Shown: positions 19,198-27,582 of the stretch, piece after piece
How the letters are laid out: each line of letters starts with the position of its first letter
Position numbering within the stretch: position 1 is the first letter of the stretch
From: Phycisphaerae bacterium
GTDB lineage: Bacteria > Planctomycetota > Phycisphaerae > Phycisphaerales > SM1A02
Direction of reading: 5' to 3'
Length of the DNA stretch: 64,000 bases
Assembly: GCA_002717655.1 (NCBI GenBank)
Contig: PBAY01000021.1
Span: 1 to 64,000, forward strand
Position numbers and translations under genes: made by a program
The notes under the pieces: model-generated
Told to the model about the DNA's origin: nothing
The model's input: only the letters and a program-made list of their open reading frames with translations
Databases searched by the model: none

Positions 19198-21849
19198 TCA
19201 TGAGGATTCTGGTTTGGTGGTTGCCACCGTATCTTCGCTCTCGCCTGCTTCTGAGGCATCATCATCGGTGTCATAGACCTTGGCCGTCGCCACGACGATG
19301 TCACCCTGCTTGAGGTTGACGAGGCGTACGCCCATGGTGTTGCGTCCGATACGACTGATCGAATCACCTGGGATTCTGACCAGCATGCCGGTGGAGCTGA
19401 CAAGAATGATCCCGCCACCAGGCTCGAGGCAACGGATGGAGACCACGTTGCCATTCCGGCTGGTGGTACGAATGTCACGCCGGCCTTTGCCGCCACGGCT
19501 CTGTGGTCGTGTCGCGCCGCCTTCGAGATGGACGAGGTATTCCTCCATGGAGGTTCGTTTGCCGTAGCCATTCTCCGTGACCGTCAACAGGTCGGCATCA
19601 TCGGAAACTCGAACGAGCCCGACGACGCGGTCACCCTCAGCGAGGTCGATACCCTTGACGCCTGACGCCGTTCGACCCATCGCTCTGGCATCGTTTTCGT
19701 CGAAGCGAATGGACATGCCTTGTGAAGTCGCGAGCAGAACATGGTCGTTGCCTTCAGTGTGAACGATGCCGATGAGTTCATCGCCCTCTCTCAGATTGAT
19801 CGCATTGATGCCTGCGGCATTCACATTGCGGTAGTCGGCCAGAGAGGTTCGTTTGACACGGCCAAGTGCCGTTGCAAAGAACAGGAAGTTCTCGCCCTTG
19901 TCAAAGTCCTTGATGCTCAGGAAGGCAACGACGCGTTCTTCTTCCTTCAACCTGAGCAGATTGATGATCGCGCGGCCTCGACTGGTTCTTGACATCTCCG
20001 GAATCTGCCAGACCTTGAGCTTGAATACACGACCCTTGTCGGTGAAGCACAGCAGGTCATCATGGCTGGAGGAGCTGAAGAGGTGTTCGATGAAATCCTC
20101 GTCCCGTGTTCCAGCACCCTTGATGCCTCGACCACCACGACCTTGTTCGCGGTACGTGTCCAGTGGGACGCGTTTGATGTATCCATCGCGGGAAATGGTC
20201 ACGACGACATCATGCTCGGCAATGAGTTCGCCCATGTCGAAGCCGTCTTCTTCGGCGTCTTCGATGCTGGTCTGTCGAGGTTTGGCGAAGCGATCGCGAA
20301 TCGCGATGCAGTCGTCACGGATGATCTGGCGGACACGTTCTTCACTGGAAAGGATCGATTCGTATTCCAGAATCTCTTCCAGAAGAGAGGTGTATTCGGC
20401 CGTGAGCTTCTCGATTTCCAGACCGACGAGCTGAATCAGTCTCAAGGCGCCGATGGCCTCGGCCTGAACACGTGTCAGTTCGATTCCATCACCTTCCTGA
20501 GATCGTGCAAGAAGAGTTGATGGGACCTGTGGGGCGTATTCATGGCCGGCCGGAATCGCGAAGCGGCGTTCCATCAAGGTCGCGATGGCTTCTTCACGTG
20601 TTCGACTTGCGCGGATGAGGCGAATGACTTCATCGACATCGCACACGGCGAGAATCAGGCCTTCAAGACGGTGGGCCTGTTTGCGTGCTTCTCGAAGCAG
20701 ATGCTCGGTTCGGCGGCGGATGACTACCCGACGATGATCGATGTAGCACTGGATGATGGACTTGATGCCCAGTGTTCTTGGTCGACCGCGATCGAGTGCG
20801 ATGTTGATGATCGAGAACGTGGTCTGCAGCGGCGTGTGGCGATAGAGCTGCCGCTCAACGACATCAGGATCAGCGCCTTTCTTGAGGTAGACGACGATCC
20901 TGGTTCGATGCTTCTTGCCGGACAGGTTCTTGATGTCAGAGATACCGTCAATGCGACCGGCCTTGGCGGCATCAACGGCCTTCTCGATCAGGTTGTTCTG
21001 CACGACCTGATAGGGGATCTCGTTGATGACCAGTGCTTCTCGTCTTCCAATCGTTTCCTGAGTCACACGGCCACGGACACGGATGCGGCCGCGTCCGGTC
21101 ACTGCGGCTTGAGCGATTCCGGAACGACCAACGATGATGCCGCCGGTCGGGAAGTCCGGCCCGGGCATGATGTCCAGAATGCGTTCCACCTCGATGTCCG
21201 GCTCATCCAGAACGGCGATGATCGAGTCGCAGACTTCCTGGACATTGTTGGGTGGCATCGAGCAGGCCATGCCTACGGCGATACCGTTGGAACCATTTAC
21301 CAACAGGTTTGGGAATCTGGCTGGAAGAACCAGAGGTTCTGATCTGGTTTCGTCGTAGTTGGGTGCGAAGTCAACCGTATCCAGCTTGAGGTCATCCAGC
21401 ATTTCCACGGCAGCAGAAGTGAATCTCGCCTCGGTGTATCGCATGGCTGCTGGTGGATCACCATCGATTGATCCGAAGTTGCCTTGCTTGTCGACCAGCA
21501 TGACCCGCATCTTCCAGTCCTGCCCCATGTTGACCAGAGTCGGATAGATCACGGATTCACCGTGCGGGTGGTAGTTGCCCGAGGTATCGCCGGCGATCTT
21601 CGCGCACTTTCTGTGCTTGCGGCCGGGGCTGAGATTCAGGTCATTCATCGCCACCAGAATTCGACGCTGGGATGGCTTGAGTCCATCACGAACATCAGGC
21701 AATGCTCGATCCATGATCGTTGACATGGCGTAGGTCAGGTAACTGTCATGCAGTTCCCGATCGATCTGTTGTTCGATCACGTGGCCTCCACCGTTGGTGG
21801 AACCCTCCGTTGACTGGGCATCGTCGTTGGGCATGTCGCGGTCGCTCAT
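19198..21849 (-). CDS. gyrA: DNA gyrase subunit A
   Basis: 883 residues. The breakage-reunion domain has the catalytic Tyr138 in A-A-M-R-Y-T-E and the QRDR HPHGESVIYP. The Asp equivalent to E. coli Asp87 is Pro103, while the Ser83 equivalent is Ser99. The C-terminal half holds the six beta-pinwheel blades, and near residue 790 the sequence Q-S-R-G-G-K-G is a near match to the GyrA box that distinguishes gyrase from topoisomerase IV. It introduces negative supercoils with GyrB. A CTGCCA-N17-TAGAAT promoter lies upstream (21928-21956). STAS, exbD and tonB follow on the same strand. Confidence 0.96.
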   Translation of the reverse strand: MSDRDMPNDDAQSTEGSTNGGGHVIEQQIDRELHDSYLTYAMSTIMDRALPDVRDGLKPSQRRILVAMNDLNLSPGRKHRKCAKIAGDTSGNYHPHGESVIYPTLVNMGQDWKMRVMLVDKQGNFGSIDGDPPAAMRYTEARFTSAAVEMLDDLKLDTVDFAPNYDETRSEPLVLPARFPNLLVNGSNGIAVGMACSMPPNNVQEVCDSIIAVLDEPDIEVERILDIMPGPDFPTGGIIVGRSGIAQAAVTGRGRIRVRGRVTQETIGRREALVINEIPYQVVQNNLIEKAVDAAKAGRIDGISDIKNLSGKKHRTRIVVYLKKGADPDVVERQLYRHTPLQTTFSIINIALDRGRPRTLGIKSIIQCYIDHRRVVIRRRTEHLLREARKQAHRLEGLILAVCDVDEVIRLIRASRTREEAIATLMERRFAIPAGHEYAPQVPSTLLARSQEGDGIELTRVQAEAIGALRLIQLVGLEIEKLTAEYTSLLEEILEYESILSSEERVRQIIRDDCIAIRDRFAKPRQTSIEDAEEDGFDMGELIAEHDVVVTISRDGYIKRVPLDTYREQGRGGRGIKGAGTRDEDFIEHLFSSSSHDDLLCFTDKGRVFKLKVWQIPEMSRTSRGRAIINLLRLKEEERVVAFLSIKDFDKGENFLFFATALGRVKRTSLADYRNVNAAGINAINLREGDELIGIVHTEGNDHVLLATSQGMSIRFDENDARAMGRTASGVKGIDLAEGDRVVGLVRVSDDADLLTVTENGYGKRTSMEEYLVHLEGGATRPQSRGGKGRRDIRTTSRNGNVVSIRCLEPGGGIILVSSTGMLVRIPGDSISRIGRNTMGVRLVNLKQGDIVVATAKVYDTDDDASEAGESEDTVATTKPESS

Positions 21850-21927
21850 GAGATGGTTCTACTCAGTTAAATGGCCCTGTCGGGCGGCGATCTGATGGTC
21901 TTGGAACCACCTTGAATCGGGCCACAT

Positions 21928-21956
21928 ATTCTACCGCAAACCAGGGGTCATGGCAG
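21928..21956 (-). promoter_or_regulatory. Sigma-70-type promoter candidate for gyrA
   Basis: On the minus strand CTGCCA (-35, 4/6 to consensus) is followed after exactly 17 nt by TAGAAT (-10, 5/6). It lies 79 nt upstream of the gyrA start. Confidence 0.6.
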
Positions 21957-21997
21957 GCCTTGACGACCTGTTGGCAACCTCCGGATCGAGGCCTTGA

Positions 21998-22615
21998 TCA
22001 GCCTTCCAGGAGGGGTTTCAGGAGTGCCAGAAATTCGAGGTTTCCAGCCCCTTTTTTCCGCTTTCCACTCTTCGCCCCGCGAATGGGAGAGGTTGTGTGA
22101 GCCAGTGACTCCCAGCCCATTTGAGGCAACGCCTCCAGAGTCGTGTTCAGAATGGCGTAAGCAGTCTCGTCATCAAGAATTCCATGCGACGAACTTCGTC
22201 CGCCACCTGCTGCGGTCTGTTCATAATGTGGCTTGATCAGAGAAATCACATGGCCCCCCGGGGCCAGCCATTGTCGTGCGATGGGCAGCACCTTGGACTG
22301 CGGAGTCCAGCCAACATCAATCACGACCAGATCAACCGGCTCATCAGGAATGGTGGCATGGAGAACATTGGTTCGTTCCCGCACTTCGACACGGTCGTCC
22401 TGACGCAGCTTCCAGTCGAGAATGCCATAACCGGTATCAAGTGAAACGACTTCACGAGCACCATGCTGCAGGAGGCAGTCGGTGAATCCACCGGTGCTGC
22501 AGCCGAAGTCTGCGCATCGCTTGCCTTGGGCGGCGAAGTCGAAGGTGTTCAGCGCGTGATCAAGTTTGGCGCCAGCCCTTGAAACCCATTGCCGTGAAGA
22601 TGAAGCTTCTTCCAT
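21998..22615 (-). CDS. TlyA-like FtsJ-type RNA methyltransferase lacking the S4 domain
   Basis: 205 residues. The core starts at Y/F-V-S-R-A-G-A-K-L (here W-V-S-R-A-G-A-K-L), then the SAM site D-F-G-C-S-T-G-G-F-T-D-C-L-L, the D-V-G-W motif and L-I-K-P-H-Y-E. These are the TlyA (rRNA 2'-O-methyltransferase/hemolysin A) features. Normal TlyA carries an N-terminal S4 RNA-binding domain of ~60 residues, which is missing here: only nine residues precede the core. Target RNA is therefore uncertain. It starts 3 nt after the lpxI stop, so the two form a unit. Confidence 0.85.
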   Translation of the reverse strand: MEEASSSRQWVSRAGAKLDHALNTFDFAAQGKRCADFGCSTGGFTDCLLQHGAREVVSLDTGYGILDWKLRQDDRVEVRERTNVLHATIPDEPVDLVVIDVGWTPQSKVLPIARQWLAPGGHVISLIKPHYEQTAAGGGRSSSHGILDDETAYAILNTTLEALPQMGWESLAHTTSPIRGAKSGKRKKGAGNLEFLALLKPLLEG

Positions 22616-22618
22616 TCC

Positions 22619-23467
22619 TCAGGATCCACTCGCAGGCATTCCCACGATGGCGATACCAGCCTTGTCTGCTGTTTCAAGAACAGCGGGTCGATCGATCAGG
22701 ATCACGCGCTCCGAGCCGATGGCGACACAACCAGCGCCAGCGGCGGCGAGTTCTTCAATGGTCTGTACTCCGATGGTGGGTACATCGGCACGACGGTCAT
22801 GGTTGGACTTGGCGGTCTTGAGCAGCGTCCAGCCACTTCGGCGACAGAGTGATCCTGCTCGCTCGATCATGCCCCGTGTTCCTTCAAGGGCTTCCACGGC
22901 GATCACATCACCTTCTCGAATCGCCATTGACTGGCCGATGTCCATCTCGACGGTCTGCTCCAGCAGCGGCCAACCGAGTGTGATGTCACCCTGTTGCATG
23001 TCGGTTGGCTGAACCTTTCCGAGAACGCCGGTCTCAGCCATGTGATCCTGTATGAATGTTGTCGAGTCCAAGAGACGAATGCCTCCTCGGTTGAGTTCAT
23101 CAGCTACGGCAGCCAGAACAGTTGCATTGCGACGGTCATGGCGTAGTCGACGATACCAGAGCAGGGCGGTCCGGATGTCCGGGATCTGTCGAACCAGTCT
23201 GAGCGGATCATGCATTCGAGCCTTGGACACGCGACCAACCATGATCGCCTCGGTTGCGCCCCATCGCTTGAGCGTCCGGAGCCATTGGCTCATTCGATAG
23301 AGCCCGACCGTACGGTATTGATCACAGTGTCCGGCGAGTTCTTCTTCAGCATGTCCACGAAAGGCGACGCACACCACGTTTCGGCCTGCTTGCTGCATGC
23401 CCTCCGCCACGATGACGGGAAGACGGCCTTCGCCTGCAATGAGTCCGATTGGTCTGGTATCAGTCAC
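22619..23467 (-). CDS. lpxI: UDP-2,3-diacylglucosamine pyrophosphatase LpxI
   Basis: 282 residues over the whole LpxI (DUF1009) length: I-G-L-I-A-G-E-G-R-L-P at the start, M-V-G-R-V-S-K near residue 77, E-G-T-R-G-M-I-E-R-A-G, and a closing A-D-V-P-T-I-G-V-Q-T. LpxI hydrolyses UDP-2,3-diacylglucosamine to lipid X in lipid A synthesis, in bacteria that lack LpxH. Its presence implies a lipid-A-bearing outer membrane. It is immediately followed by the tlyA-like gene (3 nt). Confidence 0.94.
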   Translation of the reverse strand: MTDTRPIGLIAGEGRLPVIVAEGMQQAGRNVVCVAFRGHAEEELAGHCDQYRTVGLYRMSQWLRTLKRWGATEAIMVGRVSKARMHDPLRLVRQIPDIRTALLWYRRLRHDRRNATVLAAVADELNRGGIRLLDSTTFIQDHMAETGVLGKVQPTDMQQGDITLGWPLLEQTVEMDIGQSMAIREGDVIAVEALEGTRGMIERAGSLCRRSGWTLLKTAKSNHDRRADVPTIGVQTIEELAAAGAGCVAIGSERVILIDRPAVLETADKAGIAIVGMPASGS

Positions 23468-23559
23468 GGCTGGATTGTAGATCGGAAGAGCTGATTGCCA
23501 CCTGAATCAGGCTCAGCAAGAAGGGCAGCCGCAGTCTCCGGCCTGTTAGGCTGTATTGA

Positions 23560-24171
23560 ATGACCAAAATAAAGAACATCACCGTCTTTGCCGCTTCATC
23601 CACACGAGCTGATCAAGTTCATCTTGATGCAGCAGAAGAGCTGGGGAAACTGATTGGCGAACGTGATCTCACACTTGTCTTTGGCGGTGGTGGCGTGGGC
23701 CTGATGGGCTCTTTGTATGAAGGAACGAAGGCTGCAGGTGGAGGCACGATTGGAATCACCACCACTCAGTTCGTCGAACTCGAGCAGGCGGTCCCTGACT
23801 GCGATGAATTGATCGTTGTGGAAACGATGGCGGAGCGAAAGAAGGAACTGATTGATCGAGCAGATGCCATTCTCGTTCTTCCAGGAGGACTGGGGACTTA
23901 TGAAGAATTCTTCGATGCATTCGTTGGTCGAGTTCTGGGACATCACAGCAAGGCGATGGTCCTCATCAACATCGAAGGTGCATTGGATCCACTCTGTCGC
24001 ATGATCGATGACGGCATTGACCGCAAGTTCATCAATCAGGGTGTACGCGAGTTTCTCCATGTGTTCACGACCCCGGCAGATGCACTGGAGCACGTCTTGA
24101 GCACAACCGAGCATCAGGTGGATCCCAGCAAGATGGTTCCATCAGGTGACTGGGAGGAGCCCGGTCAATAG
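23560..24171 (+). CDS. LOG-family Rossmann-fold protein (TIGR00730)
   Basis: 203 residues. The LOG signature P-G-G-L-G-T-Y-E-E is at about residue 109, with the G-G-G-G-V-G-L-M-G nucleotide loop at about 42. Family members are nucleoside 5'-monophosphate phosphoribohydrolases, best known for releasing free cytokinins; in bacteria the natural substrate is often unclear. It is the first of three plus-strand genes ending in the WecA-like and O-antigen-ligase-like genes; whether it shares their transcript is not shown (46 nt gap). Confidence 0.88.
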   Translation: MTKIKNITVFAASSTRADQVHLDAAEELGKLIGERDLTLVFGGGGVGLMGSLYEGTKAAGGGTIGITTTQFVELEQAVPDCDELIVVETMAERKKELIDRADAILVLPGGLGTYEEFFDAFVGRVLGHHSKAMVLINIEGALDPLCRMIDDGIDRKFINQGVREFLHVFTTPADALEHVLSTTEHQVDPSKMVPSGDWEEPGQ

Positions 24172-24217
24172 CGAGGTTCTTTCAGGCTCATGAGGCGGTA
24201 CGAGGTACCATTGCAGC

Positions 24218-25345
24218 ATGACATCGGCTGTCCTGATATTGATGCCTGTCGCTTTCATCGTGAGCCTCATCCTGACCGGGATCGTGGTCCGAGTAGGGCG
24301 ACGCATGGGTGCCATGGATACGCCGGGTGCCGCGGGGCATGCCAAATCCGTACGTAATGTTCCCAACATCGGCGGTATCGCGATTGCCTGGCCCCTCATC
24401 GGTGGTTTGCTTGTCGGCATGCTTCTGGTCTGCACCGCATGGGACTCGATGGTTTCCATTGTTCCGGCACTCTCAGCTTATGAAGCAAGACTTGATCAGA
24501 CTGCACCCACCGTGCTGGCCTTCGCCATTGGACTTCTCCTGCTTCATGTGATGGGCCTGATTGATGACAGGCGAAGCATCGGGCCGTGGCCGAAGTTGCT
24601 GCTTCAGATCGGAATCGCTGCGGTCATGGCGATCTGGTTTGATGTTCGACTACTTCGCATGATTGATGAGCCCTTGGGCATCGGCCCGGTTCCGAGCGTG
24701 ATCATCACCGTGGTCTGGATCGTGGTCATCACCAATGCCATCAACTTTCTTGACAACATGGATGGACTGGCCAGCGGCGTGGCTGCCATCGCCTGCAGCT
24801 TTCTCATGGCGGCGGCCATCTTGAATGAACAATGGTTCATTGCTGCGACACTGGCCGTCTTGATCGGATCTCTTGTCGGCTTTCTGGTCTTCAATTTCCC
24901 TCCGGCCAAGATCTTCATGGGCGACGGCGGGTCTCTGGTCATCGGATTCGCGCTGGCCGTACTTGTGGTGCGCACGACGTTCTACAACCCTGTTGAAGAA
25001 GGGACGGGGCTGGGGAGTGGCTGGTACGGCATCTTCATGCCCTTGGCCATCCTTGCTGTTCCGCTGTATGACTTGATCACAGTCAGTTGTATTCGGATTT
25101 CACAGGGTCGGAGTCCGCTGGTGGGTGATCAGCAGCATTACTCGCACCGGCTGGTCGCTCGTGGGCTCTCCAATCGTGGCGCCGTGATCGTCATCTGGGG
25201 GGCCACGTTGGTCACTGGAATCGCAGGTGTGTCACTTGCCCATCTGGCTCCATGGCAGGCTGTGCTTGCTGGCATACAGGTGTTGCTCATCGTGGCACTT
25301 CTGGCCGTGCTGGAGCATGCCAGTTGTGGGGCTCGTACGTCATGA
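24218..25345 (+). CDS. WecA/MraY-superfamily sugar-phosphate transferase
   Basis: 375 residues with about ten helices. It shows the polyprenyl-phosphate N-acetylhexosamine-1-phosphate transferase motifs: NAINFLDNMDGLASG (catalytic Asp cluster), K-I-F-M-G-D-G-G-S and a C-terminal H-Y-S-H-R-L (the H-x-x-x-R/H-H region). It starts a glycan on undecaprenyl phosphate at the inner membrane (WecA/TagO type rather than MraY, since no peptidoglycan genes are adjacent). It overlaps the next gene by ATGA at 25342-25345, so both are coupled and belong to surface polysaccharide or exopolymer assembly. Confidence 0.88.
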   Translation: MTSAVLILMPVAFIVSLILTGIVVRVGRRMGAMDTPGAAGHAKSVRNVPNIGGIAIAWPLIGGLLVGMLLVCTAWDSMVSIVPALSAYEARLDQTAPTVLAFAIGLLLLHVMGLIDDRRSIGPWPKLLLQIGIAAVMAIWFDVRLLRMIDEPLGIGPVPSVIITVVWIVVITNAINFLDNMDGLASGVAAIACSFLMAAAILNEQWFIAATLAVLIGSLVGFLVFNFPPAKIFMGDGGSLVIGFALAVLVVRTTFYNPVEEGTGLGSGWYGIFMPLAILAVPLYDLITVSCIRISQGRSPLVGDQQHYSHRLVARGLSNRGAVIVIWGATLVTGIAGVSLAHLAPWQAVLAGIQVLLIVALLAVLEHASCGARTS

Positions 25346-27525
25346 ACACCAAGGGCATGTGTATCGCTTCTCGATGGCCGCTGGTTGGCATCGTGCTGAT
25401 CGTTGGTGCCATCGTCATGCGGATGACTGCTCCAGCAATCAATCTGCCCTGGTTCGATGTCGACCCTTCCACGGTTGATCATGCTGCACTGGGTCTTCTG
25501 CCGGGTTGTCGATTTCTTCTCGATGCCTTGATGTTGATCGGAGCCGCGATCATCTTCATCTCAGGTGCAACGCGTGGCCGAAACACCTCTTGGCTGCTCC
25601 TGCTGCTTGCGGTTGTTCCCATGCCGATCCTGTGGTGGCATGCATGGAATGACCCGGCGGATCTGGAACAAGCCAGCATGTGGATGGCAGCCGTCCTGTC
25701 AGCGATCGCCTTGTCACAGGTTGCAGTTGATCAAGAGGCCAGGGGTTTTGGTCTGGCACTTCTTCTGGCAGCTCTGGGTCCTGTTCTTATTCAAGCTGTG
25801 TTTCAGGTGGCCTGGGAAATTCCTGCGACGATCGCGTTCTTTGAAGCCAATCGTTCCGAGGTCTTTGCCATGCGTGGTGTGGAACCCGCATCATCCGCTG
25901 CTCAGGTGTTTGAACGTCGTCTACGTGGTGCATCACCGACCGCCTGGTTCGCAAGTCCAAATCTGCTTGGAAGTGTGATGGCTGCAGGCGCCTCGGTCTG
26001 GCTTGCCATCACCATCGCAACCATCAAGGCGAAATGGGTTTCAGGTCTTTCCGGGCTTGCTGGACTTTTGACGTTGGCCATGGCGGTACTGGTCTTTGCC
26101 AGTCATTCAACTGGCGCCATCATGGTGCTGGGGATCGGGTTCATGGTGGTGATCACCGGGTTTCTGATTCCGCACGTCTGGCGTCCAAGACTTGGTTGGA
26201 TGGGTTTGTTCCTGATCATGGCGGCATTGATCTCCGTTCCGGCAAGCTCGCTGCTCAGTGATCTGCCTGGTGTTCGCAGTCTTGTCATCCGCAGTGGCTA
26301 TGTGGCAGGTGCTTCGGAGATGCTGCTTGAAGCACCGTGGACGGGTGTGGGGCCGGCGGACTTTCAGGACCAATGGCTTCAGGTTCGTGGTGCAGAAAGT
26401 CCAGAAGAGATCGTTTCGCCGCACTCGATGCCATGGGATTGGGTAACGGCCATGGGTCTGGCAGGTCTGGCCTGGTTTGCACTTGCTCTGGCGGCTCTTC
26501 TCTGGGCGGGAAGGCGACTCCAGTCGACTTCGGGTGAGGAGTCAGATGCGGAATCGCAAGCGTTGCCTCGGCGCACGATTATCGTTGCAAGCGTTCTGAT
26601 CTGTCTTGGGATGATCTGGTCGCAGTGGCATGATCTGATGCATCTGGGGTCTGATGTCGGGTTTACCAGAGTGCTTGGTTGGTTGACTTATGTTGGATTG
26701 TCGATCCTGTTCGCCAGTTGCTGGAGACTGGGATTTGGAATTGCACTCGGTACTTTTGCGGCAGTGGTGGTGCTTCTTGTTCATGCACAACTGGAGATGT
26801 CCATCGAGCAATCGATGACGGCACCATTCATACTTGCACTGCTTGGACTTTCTGCACCCGCATGTCTTCGTTCATCCAACACATCGACGGGATGGATCGC
26901 TTGGGCCATCAGCTGCGGGCTCGCCATCATGGTGATTCAGGTCGGCATGCTTCCTTCGTTTCAGACCGAGGATCGTGTCCGACTGATCGGAGAAGAGGTT
27001 CATCAATCCAGCAGGTCAGATGATGGCACCACCTTGCTTGCCAAGCGACGCCAGGCAGCCATTTCATTGATGGAAACAGCGTCACGATCGAATGATGATC
27101 GATTGGATCAAGTCGCCGCCGCCCAGTTGATCGCCGGAATCGTGCTTTCTGAATCACGAGATCGACCACCTGCTCCCCGGCAGCTGGTAGAGGCGCGTGA
27201 TGAGGCGATTGTGATTGCAAGCGATCTCTTTGAGCGAAGTAGATCAGTCGAAGCAGGGCAGATGCTGGTATCGATACTCGCCGGCAGTGGTGACGCTGAT
27301 GATCTCAATCAAGCGGTACTGATCGCGGAAGAGGTGGCTTCACTTGATCCCGTGGGCTTGTGGTCGCAGCGTCATCTTGCAGATCTGCTCTGGGAATCCG
27401 GCGAAGAAGAAGTCGCCAGAGTCATCTATGAACGTGTGTTGCAGTTGGATGCAGCTCGAGTGATCGACCCACTGCGACAACTTTCGCCGCAGGATCGGAA
27501 ACTGATTCAATCGCGACTTGATTAG
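25342..27525 (+). CDS. O-antigen ligase-like membrane protein with C-terminal TPR-like region
   Basis: 727 residues. It starts at the ATG that overlaps the stop of the transferase gene; an upstream in-frame ATG at 25252 would overlap the transferase by about 90 nt with non-family sequence. About twelve helices fill residues 10-550. A periplasmic loop contains the T-G-V-G-P-A-D-F-Q-D-Q-W and P-H-S-M-P motifs typical of WaaL/Wzy-type ligases. The last ~150 residues are helical, TPR-like (ASLDPVGLWSQRHLADLL). It likely joins lipid-linked glycan to an acceptor or polymerises it. Specificity is unknown. Confidence 0.75.
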   Translation: MNTKGMCIASRWPLVGIVLIVGAIVMRMTAPAINLPWFDVDPSTVDHAALGLLPGCRFLLDALMLIGAAIIFISGATRGRNTSWLLLLLAVVPMPILWWHAWNDPADLEQASMWMAAVLSAIALSQVAVDQEARGFGLALLLAALGPVLIQAVFQVAWEIPATIAFFEANRSEVFAMRGVEPASSAAQVFERRLRGASPTAWFASPNLLGSVMAAGASVWLAITIATIKAKWVSGLSGLAGLLTLAMAVLVFASHSTGAIMVLGIGFMVVITGFLIPHVWRPRLGWMGLFLIMAALISVPASSLLSDLPGVRSLVIRSGYVAGASEMLLEAPWTGVGPADFQDQWLQVRGAESPEEIVSPHSMPWDWVTAMGLAGLAWFALALAALLWAGRRLQSTSGEESDAESQALPRRTIIVASVLICLGMIWSQWHDLMHLGSDVGFTRVLGWLTYVGLSILFASCWRLGFGIALGTFAAVVVLLVHAQLEMSIEQSMTAPFILALLGLSAPACLRSSNTSTGWIAWAISCGLAIMVIQVGMLPSFQTEDRVRLIGEEVHQSSRSDDGTTLLAKRRQAAISLMETASRSNDDRLDQVAAAQLIAGIVLSESRDRPPAPRQLVEARDEAIVIASDLFERSRSVEAGQMLVSILAGSGDADDLNQAVLIAEEVASLDPVGLWSQRHLADLLWESGEEEVARVIYERVLQLDAARVIDPLRQLSPQDRKLIQSRLD

Positions 27526-27582
27526 CTGGAGTTCGCTGAGGCTCATCATGGATCCTGCAGCTTTTAAAGAAACGGCAGTCGG

